6,474 nucleotides of DNA from a bacterium HR27 (GTDB taxonomy: Bacteria > Chloroflexota > Chloroflexia > Thermomicrobiales > Thermomicrobiaceae): NCBI GenBank assembly GCA_002898975.1, contig BEID01000079.1, positions 1 to 6,474 on the forward strand. The letters run 5' to 3'. Under the pieces are notes generated by a model. That model saw only the letters and a list, made by a program, of their open reading frames with translations. It was not told where the DNA came from and did no database searches. Below, piece after piece: positions 1-4,489 of this stretch; position 1 is the first letter of the stretch; every line of letters starts with the position of its first letter. A program made the translations under genes and the position numbers.

Positions 1-36
1 GCAGCGTGGTACGTCGGCAGACACCCAGTGCCCGGT

Positions 37-65
37 TTGACTGGCACACTCTGTGGGGGTAACCT
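37..65 (+). promoter_or_regulatory. Putative sigma-70-type promoter of the nitroreductase gene
   Basis: A TTGACT hexamer at 37-42 lies exactly 17 bp before TAACCT at 60-65. The first matches the -35 consensus at five of six positions. The second keeps the T1, A2 and T6 bases that matter most in a -10 box. Transcription would begin near 72 and give a leader of about 45 nt before the GTG start at 117. This is pattern matching in a GC-rich background with no experimental support. Confidence 0.4.
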
Positions 66-116
66 TAAACGCGACTAGATTACTCGGGATTTGCAAGGCG
101 AAAGGGGACACAGGAA

Positions 117-761
117 GTGAGCGAACGCATGACGAGCCAGGCAGACGCTGTCCTCGCCGCCATCCGCGAGCGGCGCAGCGTCAAGCAGGTGCGACCAGAT
201 CCGGTACCGCGCGAACTGATCGAGCAGGTGTTGGAGGCAGCCGTCTGGGCGCCGAACCATCATCTCACCCAACCGTGGCGGTTCTTCGTCCTGACCGGTT
301 CGGCGCGCGACGCGCTCGGCGAGGTGCTGGCGCGCGACCCCGCGCTCTCCGCCGACAAGCGTGAGGCGATCCGGCAGAAACCGCTCCGCGCGCCGGTCGT
401 CATCGCAGTCGCCGTCGAACCGGATCCGCGCCGCCCGCTGCTCGACGAGATCGCTGCTGGCGTCGCTGCGATCCAGAACATGCTCCTGGCCGCTCACGCG
501 CTCGGTCTCGGCGCGATCTGGCGGACCGGTCGCGCGATCGAAGACCCGGCCGTGAAAGCGTTCTTCGGCCTCTCCGATCGTGCCGTCCTTCTGGGCTTCG
601 TCTATCTGGGTTTCCCTGCGAGCGTGCCCGAGCCACCGGCCCGCCGTCCCGCGAGCGAGTGCACGATTTGGTTCGATGCAGCGACCACCGCGGCTGCACG
701 CGCCCGCGCACTCGACGGCTCCTCTCCCGCCGACACGGTGGAGCCGACGTCCGCTGCGTGA
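117..761 (+). CDS. Nitroreductase family protein (FMN-dependent NAD(P)H oxidoreductase)
   Basis: This 214-residue protein belongs to the nitroreductase superfamily, whose members use FMN and NAD(P)H to reduce nitroaromatics, quinones or other electron-poor substrates in the cytoplasm; the physiological substrate is unknown. The N-terminal RRSVKQ (residues 19-24) is the phosphate-binding Arg-Arg-Ser of the FMN site. WAPNHHLTQPWRF (44-56) is a hallmark of one nitroreductase subgroup. GLGAIWRTG (130-138) and LLGFVYLGFPA (158-168) are the conserved FMN-binding C-terminal half. The length is normal. The last 25 or so residues are Ala-, Thr- and Ser-rich and look like an unconserved tail. The GTG at 117 has AAAGGGG (101-107) 9 nt upstream. 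ATG at 129 (residue 5) is an alternative, with AGGAA (112-116) as its ribosome binding site. The next gene begins 92 nt downstream on the same strand, so co-transcription is possible. Confidence 0.93.
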   Translation: MSERMTSQADAVLAAIRERRSVKQVRPDPVPRELIEQVLEAAVWAPNHHLTQPWRFFVLTGSARDALGEVLARDPALSADKREAIRQKPLRAPVVIAVAVEPDPRRPLLDEIAAGVAAIQNMLLAAHALGLGAIWRTGRAIEDPAVKAFFGLSDRAVLLGFVYLGFPASVPEPPARRPASECTIWFDAATTAAARARALDGSSPADTVEPTSAA

Positions 762-783
762 CGGGACCCCTCGCCGGCAGCGG
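751..783 (+). terminator. Inverted repeat around the nitroreductase stop codon
   Basis: CCGCTGC (751-757) is perfectly complementary to GCAGCGG (777-783), with a 19-nt loop that holds the TGA stop at 759-761. No T-run follows, so it is not a classical intrinsic terminator. It may be a weak transcript-end or processing structure, or chance in GC-rich DNA. Confidence 0.25.
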
Positions 784-815
784 CGCGACGCGGTACGCTA
801 CGGCCGACGTGCACT

Positions 816-830
816 GTTGTCGGGCACAAC
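816..830. promoter_or_regulatory. Short dyad upstream of the beta-hydroxyacid dehydrogenase gene
   Basis: GTTGT (816-820) and ACAAC (826-830) form a perfect 5-bp inverted repeat around CGGGC, ending 23 nt before the ATG at 854. It could be an operator half-site pair or a small leader hairpin. A 5-bp arm is short and no clear promoter surrounds it. Confidence 0.2.
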
Positions 831-840
831 GTGACGGGTG

Positions 841-848
841 AGGGGGAG
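841..848 (+). promoter_or_regulatory. Ribosome binding site for the 854 start
   Basis: AGGGGGAG ends 5 nt before ATG 854, which supports that start. The GxGxxG nucleotide-binding motif begins only a few residues into the protein, as is usual for the family. Confidence 0.7.
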
Positions 849-853
849 CCGCG

Positions 854-1735
854 ATGGACATCGGTTTCGTCGGACTCGGCAACATGGGACGCGGAATGGT
901 GCAGGCACTGCTGCGTGCTGGCCACCGTGTCGTCGTCTGGAACCGGACACCGGAGCGCGCTGACGAACTCGTCGCGCTCGGGGCCGTGCGAGCCGCAACG
1001 CCGTTCGAGGCGGCCGAAGTCGGCGTGGTGTTCACGATGCTCGCCGACGATGCCGCGACGGAGGCTGCCGTGGCGGGCCCGCACGGGATCCTTGCCGGAC
1101 TGCCGCACGACGGTATCCATGTCGCCGCGAGTACTCTCAGCGTCCGCTACTCGGCCGAACTGGCCGAGCGCCACCGGACACGCCACCAACACTACGTGGC
1201 AGCACCTGTCTTCGGACGACCCGACGCTGCTGCACAGGGAGCGCTGCGCCTGGTGATTGGCGGGGCACCCGCGGCGATCGAGCGACTCCAGCCGGCCTTC
1301 AGCGCACTCGGTCAGCAGCAGTTCGTCATCGGCGAACGCCCCGAGCAGGCGCATGCCGTCAAGCTGGCTGGGAACTTCCTCATCCTCTCGATGGTCGAGC
1401 TCCTCGGTGAAGCGTTCGTTCTCGTCGAGAAGGCCGGTGTCCCGCGCGAGCGCTTTTTCGAGGTCGCTGCCGCTGTCTTTTCCTCGCCCCTGGTCGAGCG
1501 CTACGGTCGCACGCTCCTCGAGCGCCGTTTCGCCCCGCCGGGCTTCCGTCTCGCTCTCGGACTCAAGGACATTCGCCTTGCGCTCGACCTCGCCGAAGCG
1601 ACCGCAACGCCGCTGCCGATCGCCGATCTCATCCGCCAGCACGCGCTGGAGGCGGTCGCGACCGGTAAAGCCGACCGTGACTTTGCAGCCCTGCTCGAGG
1701 TGATCGAAGCGCATGCCGGCATCGGTCACGCCTGA
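854..1735 (+). CDS. NAD(P)-dependent oxidoreductase, beta-hydroxyacid dehydrogenase (3-hydroxyisobutyrate/6-phosphogluconate) family
   Basis: This 293-residue protein has the normal length for the beta-hydroxyacid dehydrogenase family, cytoplasmic enzymes that reversibly oxidise 3-hydroxyacids such as 3-hydroxyisobutyrate or tartronate semialdehyde/glyoxylate-type substrates. The N-terminal Rossmann fold shows GLGNMGRGM (7-15). WNRT (29-32) ends the second strand; its Arg31 is typical of NADP(H)-preferring members. The substrate loop reads APVFGRPDAAAQG (117-129) instead of the DAPVSGG of classical 3-hydroxyisobutyrate dehydrogenases. The catalytic lysine is K170 in VKLAGNF, followed by N174. 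LKDIRLALD (237-245) is the conserved C-terminal helix segment. Keeping the lysine argues against imine reductases, which replace it. The exact substrate cannot be assigned. The gene follows the nitroreductase by 92 nt and precedes a 458-nt gap. Confidence 0.93.
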   Translation: MDIGFVGLGNMGRGMVQALLRAGHRVVVWNRTPERADELVALGAVRAATPFEAAEVGVVFTMLADDAATEAAVAGPHGILAGLPHDGIHVAASTLSVRYSAELAERHRTRHQHYVAAPVFGRPDAAAQGALRLVIGGAPAAIERLQPAFSALGQQQFVIGERPEQAHAVKLAGNFLILSMVELLGEAFVLVEKAGVPRERFFEVAAAVFSSPLVERYGRTLLERRFAPPGFRLALGLKDIRLALDLAEATATPLPIADLIRQHALEAVATGKADRDFAALLEVIEAHAGIGHA

Positions 1736-1757
1736 GCCGATCGGTCGGTTGGTCGGC

Positions 1758-1771
1758 CGCGCCGAGGCGCG
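1758..1771 (+). terminator. GC-rich hairpin downstream of the beta-hydroxyacid dehydrogenase
   Basis: CGCGC (1758-1762) pairs with GCGCG (1767-1771) around a CGAG tetraloop, 22 nt after the TGA at 1733-1735. The stem is stable but short and no T-run follows, so terminator function is only a possibility. Confidence 0.3.
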
Positions 1772-1954
1772 TCTGCACCGGACGCTCCCCGCTGCGGTGA
1801 GGCGCCGCTCGGCGTGGTAGGCAAAAACGGTTGGCGGAGCGGTCGTCGCTTCCCGGTCATCCCGGGCGTAGGTCGCGATGGGGATCGCTGCTACGCGGGA
1901 GCTACGCTGTCGCATGGCCGACTCGACGTCGCGTCTGGCTGCACGAAGAAACGA

Positions 1955-2026
1955 CCCCGACGATCCTCGGTCCGCGTATCCTACTCCCCTTCCGGGTTTC
2001 GGATGCCCGGCCTCGAATCGTCGGGG
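1955..2026 (+). repeat. Perfect 10-bp long-range inverted repeat enclosing a smaller hairpin
   Basis: CCCCGACGAT (1955-1964) and ATCGTCGGGG (2017-2026) are exact reverse complements separated by 52 nt. Inside them GTATCC (1976-1981) can pair with GGATGC (2001-2006) with one G-U wobble, giving a nested stem. This would form a roughly 72-nt structured domain in a leader RNA, or it could be a DNA dyad. It lies 168 nt before the SDR start. Confidence 0.4.
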
Positions 2027-2084
2027 CCTAGTATCAGTATACGACTCCGTGGTCGCCGTGGCGTTACAAAAACGCAACAGTTTT

Positions 2085-2111
2085 CCAGAACACCTGAAAG
2101 CCCGGTTCTGG
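2085..2111 (+). repeat. 7-bp stem-loop in the SDR leader
   Basis: CCAGAAC (2085-2091) and GTTCTGG (2105-2111) are perfectly complementary around a 13-nt loop. T2084-G2112 can add one wobble pair. It is preceded closely by a GCGTT/AACGC stem-loop with an ACAAA loop (2061-2075). The pair lies about 83-130 nt before the SDR start and could be part of an attenuator or leader structure. Confidence 0.35.
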
Positions 2112-2193
2112 GCACGCGACCGATCGTCCCCTCTTGCGTCGTCTCTGCGGTTTTCCGAGACTGTCTTGCGACACACGAAGGCTGGGGGAGGAA

Positions 2194-2973
2194 GTGAGCG
2201 AGGAGCGTGCGCTGCTGGACTTCCGGCTCGATGGTAAGGTCGCGCTCGTCACCGGTGCCTCGTCGGGTCTGGGTTACGCCTGTGCGCTGGCGCTCGCCGA
2301 AGCGGGTGCCGATGTCGCGGTTGCGGGCCGCTCACTCGACCGGCTGGCTGGGGTGTGCCAGGCGATCGAGGCACGTGGTCGACAGGCCTATCCGGTCGTG
2401 GCTGACGTTCGTGATGTCGCGCAGATCCGCCGGATGGTCGACCAGGTCTCTGATCGGTTCGGACGCATCGACATCCTCGTCAACAGCGCTGGACTCAACA
2501 TTCCCCAACCGGCGCTGGAGGTCACCGAGGACGCCTGGGACACGATCATGGACACGAACGCCAAAGGGCTCTTCTTCTGCTGCCAGGCAGCTGGACGATA
2601 CATGGTCGCGCAGCGTTCCGGCCGCATCGTCAACATCGGCTCGACGATGGGACTCGTCGGCATGGCTGACCGTGCTGCCTATTGTGCGAGCAAGGGAGCG
2701 GTCTCCCAACTCACCAAGGTGCTGGCGATCGAATGGGCTCCCTACAATGTCACGGTCAATGCTGTCGCCCCGACCTTCGTCGAAACGCCGTTGACCCGTC
2801 CCTACTTCGAGCGGATTCCCGGCTTTCGCGAAGAGGTCCTCTGTCGCATCCCGCTCGGTCGCCTCGGCACTCCGGAGGAGGTGGCGGCGGCTGTCGTCTT
2901 CCTCGCCTCCGACGCCGCTGCCATGATCACCGGTGTGACGCTACCGGTCGACGGCGGCTGGACAGCCTGGTGA
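2194..2973 (+). CDS. Short-chain dehydrogenase/reductase (SDR), glucose/gluconate dehydrogenase-like
   Basis: This 259-residue classical SDR is a cytoplasmic NAD(P)-dependent oxidoreductase of alcohols or sugar derivatives. It shows the cofactor motif TGASSGLG (20-27), an adenine-ring Asp in ADVRD (70-74), NSAG (97-100), and a full catalytic tetrad: N122 in TNAKG, S150 in NIGS, and Y163/K167 in YCASK. Arg46 after the second strand (AGRS) favours NADP(H). The C-terminal GRLGTPEEVAAAVVFLASD and the PVDGGW end resemble gluconate 5-dehydrogenase, 2-deoxygluconate dehydrogenase and glucose 1-dehydrogenase-like enzymes; the substrate is not determined. GTG at 2194 is chosen because the family begins about 15 residues before GKVALVTG and GGAGG lies at 2187-2191, although the spacing is unusually short. 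A TTG at 2134 would add 20 unconserved residues. The gene converges on the serine hydrolase, 24 nt away. Confidence 0.95.
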   Translation: MSEERALLDFRLDGKVALVTGASSGLGYACALALAEAGADVAVAGRSLDRLAGVCQAIEARGRQAYPVVADVRDVAQIRRMVDQVSDRFGRIDILVNSAGLNIPQPALEVTEDAWDTIMDTNAKGLFFCCQAAGRYMVAQRSGRIVNIGSTMGLVGMADRAAYCASKGAVSQLTKVLAIEWAPYNVTVNAVAPTFVETPLTRPYFERIPGFREEVLCRIPLGRLGTPEEVAAAVVFLASDAAAMITGVTLPVDGGWTAW

Positions 2974-3000
2974 AGCGGTCTCGAGTGACGCACCGCTTCA
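2971..3000. terminator. Bidirectional hairpin shared by two convergent genes, with both stop codons in its stem
   Basis: TGAAGCGGT (2971-2979) and ACCGCTTCA (2992-3000) are exact reverse complements with a 12-nt loop. The first three bases are the TGA of the plus-strand SDR. The last three are the complement of the TGA of the minus-strand serine hydrolase. The symmetry means both transcripts would fold the same 9-bp stem at their ends. No T-run follows on either strand, so termination may be of the stem-only kind, or the stem may protect 3' ends. An alternative stem (2983-2989 with 3001-3007, one wobble) is mutually exclusive with it. Confidence 0.6.
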
Positions 3001-4350
3001 GTCGCTCACCCGCTCGGCCAGCCGGCCGAATGCGCGAATCCAGCGTGGCCGTATTCCTCCGTTCTCGAACACGAAGTCGACCCGGTTCGGGACGACCCGC
3101 GCTGGCCCGCTCGTGAACACCGTTGGCCCGATCGGCTGCAGGAACAGCGGCGGGAGCGCCCGTTCGCGCGGCTGTCGGCTGAGTCCGCGGGTCTGCACCG
3201 CCCGCAGCCACAAGCCACCAGCCGCTGGTTCCACCCTGATCCGCGCCAGCCGATACTCGTACGTACCGGCCAGGCGAGCCAGCTCCGCTTCCGGTATCGT
3301 CATCAGTCGCGGTGCCTCCGGCCGCATACCGAACCACTCGCCGAGCAGCCACGTCTCGACCTCGAGAGCGGCCGCGCTCCCCTGCTCGTGGTTCGTCAGA
3401 CTGGCCACCGCCGCTCGCTGTGCCGGCAGCAACGTGAGGTGCGCCTGGAACCCGTTTGTCGACCCGCCGTGTCCGATCGGTCTCGCGCTGCCTACCGTCC
3501 AGAGCGCCCAGCCGAGCCCGTAAGCATCGGCCCAGTTGGCAGCGGCCACCTGCGGCTCCTGAAGTCGTGTCACGCCCTCGGCCGAAAGCGGCGGCTCCGA
3601 CACCTGGTGGAGGCCGAGGTGGAACGCTGCGAACGTCAGGAGGTCGTCGATGGTCGCCCAAATGCCACCGGCTGGATGCACGCTGCGTGGTAGCGCGAAG
3701 TCACGCACCACCTCAGGGTGGCCCTGCTCGTTCGTCCGGTGGCCGGATGCGTACGGATAGCCCAAAACGTCCTGGACGAAGAAGAACGTCCGCTCGAGAC
3801 CGAGCGGCTTGAGGAGACGCTCGCGCATCGCGTCCTCGAACGCTTGTCCGGTCACCACCTCGATCACGCGTCCAGCCAGCGAAAACCCACTGTTGCAGTA
3901 GCTCCAGAAGTGACCAGGCGGGTGAATCTGCCGTGCTTCGCGCAGCCCTGCCACGTAACGTGCGAGCGCGTCGTCGCCGTACCCGTAGTCGTCGAAGCGG
4001 TCGCCTTCCAGCCCGCTCGTGTGCGTCAGCAGATGACGCAGCGTGATCGCCTCGCGTGCCGCCGGGTCGGCCAGCTCGAGATCGGGGAGGTACGCGATGA
4101 CCGGCGTGTCCAGCGCGAGCTTCCCCTCCTCGACGAGCCGCATCGCGAGTGTCGCCAGATAGACCTTCGTGATGGAGCCGTTCTGGAACAGCGTGTCGCG
4201 TCGCACCGGGCAGCCGGTCTCCACGCTCGCGACGCCGTACTCCACCACCTGGCGCCCTTGCTCCGTCAGTAAGCCGACGACCATCCCGGGAATGCCCCGA
4301 GCCTGGCATGCTTCCGCGATGACGTTCTCCAGCCGGTCTCGCGTCGTCAT
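2998..4350 (-). CDS. Serine hydrolase of the beta-lactamase class C / penicillin-binding protein-like family
   Basis: This 450-residue protein has the class C beta-lactamase fold used by family VIII esterases, D-aminopeptidases and related hydrolases. The nucleophile motif is SITK (S59, K62), the second motif is YCN (Y151-N153), and the third is HGG (H294-G296 within GHGGST), replacing the KTG of true beta-lactamases. LRHLLTHTSGL (104-114) and PGHFWSYCNSGF (145-156) are typical family segments. Residues from about 350 to 450, beginning LARLAGTYEY, look like the beta-barrel (lipocalin-like, DUF3471-type) C-terminal domain often attached to these enzymes. There is no signal peptide or lipobox, so it is probably cytoplasmic, which argues against a periplasmic cell-wall or antibiotic role. 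The ATG has GGAGG (4359-4363) 8 nt upstream. Esterase, lactonase or peptidase activity are all open possibilities. Confidence 0.94.
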   Translation of the reverse strand: MTTRDRLENVIAEACQARGIPGMVVGLLTEQGRQVVEYGVASVETGCPVRRDTLFQNGSITKVYLATLAMRLVEEGKLALDTPVIAYLPDLELADPAAREAITLRHLLTHTSGLEGDRFDDYGYGDDALARYVAGLREARQIHPPGHFWSYCNSGFSLAGRVIEVVTGQAFEDAMRERLLKPLGLERTFFFVQDVLGYPYASGHRTNEQGHPEVVRDFALPRSVHPAGGIWATIDDLLTFAAFHLGLHQVSEPPLSAEGVTRLQEPQVAAANWADAYGLGWALWTVGSARPIGHGGSTNGFQAHLTLLPAQRAAVASLTNHEQGSAAALEVETWLLGEWFGMRPEAPRLMTIPEAELARLAGTYEYRLARIRVEPAAGGLWLRAVQTRGLSRQPRERALPPLFLQPIGPTVFTSGPARVVPNRVDFVFENGGIRPRWIRAFGRLAERVSD

Positions 4351-4358
4351 TCTGACTT

Positions 4359-4363
4359 CCTCC
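4359..4363 (-). promoter_or_regulatory. Ribosome binding site of the serine hydrolase
   Basis: On the minus strand GGAGG lies 8 nt before the ATG at 4350-4348, a near-ideal arrangement that supports this start. Confidence 0.8.
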
Positions 4364-4379
4364 GTCCCTCGCCCGACGC

Positions 4380-4408
4380 ACTATCGCGGAAGTGAGAGGG
4401 ACGCGCAA
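4380..4408 (-). promoter_or_regulatory. Possible promoter of the serine hydrolase
   Basis: On the minus strand TTGCGC (4403-4408) is separated by exactly 17 bp from GATAGT (4380-4385). The -35 matches only the TTG half; the -10 matches four of six positions. It sits just upstream of the ribosome binding site, in the 136-nt gap after the GMC gene, and would let the hydrolase be expressed independently. The evidence is weak. Confidence 0.3.
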
Positions 4409-4414
4409 GACGAC

Positions 4415-4431
4415 CGCGGCGCACTGCCGCG
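4415..4431. terminator. GC-rich stem-loop between the GMC gene and the serine hydrolase
   Basis: CGCGGC (4415-4420) pairs with GCCGCG (4426-4431) around a 5-nt loop, giving a 6-bp stem made only of G-C pairs. It lies 56 nt past the GMC stop in the direction of transcription. There is no T-run, so it could assist termination or be incidental. Confidence 0.3.
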
Positions 4432-4463
4432 CACGACCCGATAACGACGCTGCGGAGTCGATC

Positions 4464-4489
4464 TGATCAGCCCCGACGAGACCTGATCA
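4464..4489 (-). terminator. Hairpin beginning at the GMC oxidoreductase stop codon
   Basis: Read on the minus strand, TGATCAG (4489-4483) begins with the TGA stop itself and pairs perfectly with CTGATCA (4470-4464) across a 12-nt loop. This repeats the layout of the hairpin at 2971-3000: stop codon at the outer end of the stem and a 12-nt loop. No T-run follows. It may mark the 3' end of the GMC transcript or modulate read-through into the serine hydrolase. Confidence 0.4.

Larger units (their letters stand above)
1736..2193. other. 458-nt non-coding, structure-rich intergenic region (probable SDR promoter/leader)
   Basis: No credible gene is seen here. Open frames across the region use codons that are rare in the neighbouring genes (for example AGA, CTA, TTA and GTA) and resemble no family I recognise. 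It holds a GC-rich hairpin after the upstream gene (1758-1771), a perfect 10-bp long-range inverted repeat (1955-1964 with 2017-2026), an AT-richer pocket (about 2028-2100), and three further stem-loops: GCGTT/AACGC at 2061-2075, CCAGAAC/GTTCTGG at 2085-2111, and GTCTC/GAGAC at 2141-2161. No tRNA and no riboswitch consensus that I know could be matched. I could not place a confident -35/-10 pair; TAGTAT and GTATAC near 2029-2042 are only loose -10 candidates. Confidence 0.6.

Noticed and set aside
1..36. Left edge before the putative promoter
   Set aside because: No gene, repeat or structured element could be supported in these bases.
2007..2026. A TCGAATC string resembling a tRNA T-loop
   Set aside because: No matching T-stem, anticodon arm or 7-bp acceptor stem surrounds it; the segment is instead one arm of the 10-bp inverted repeat.
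602..2176. A 524-codon open frame on the minus strand across the end of the nitroreductase gene, the dehydrogenase gene and part of the intergenic region
   Set aside because: It is antisense to two genes with clear family motifs, its translation is Arg- and Asp-rich low-complexity text with no recognisable domain, and long antisense frames are expected in GC-rich genes.
1878..2237. A possible 119-residue protein in the 1736-2193 gap overlapping the SDR start
   Set aside because: It has no clear ribosome binding site, uses codons that are rare in neighbouring genes, matches no family I know, and overlaps the SDR N-terminus out of frame.
3713..4408. A 231-codon minus-strand frame overlapping the start of the serine hydrolase
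   Set aside because: It is a frame-shifted shadow of the hydrolase, with an Arg-rich translation and no motifs.
4470..4479. GCCCCGACGA resembles the CCCCGACGAT arm at 1955-1964 and its complement at 2017-2026
   Set aside because: A 9-bp GC-rich match recurring in a window of this composition is close to chance and the contexts differ, so I do not call it a repeat family.
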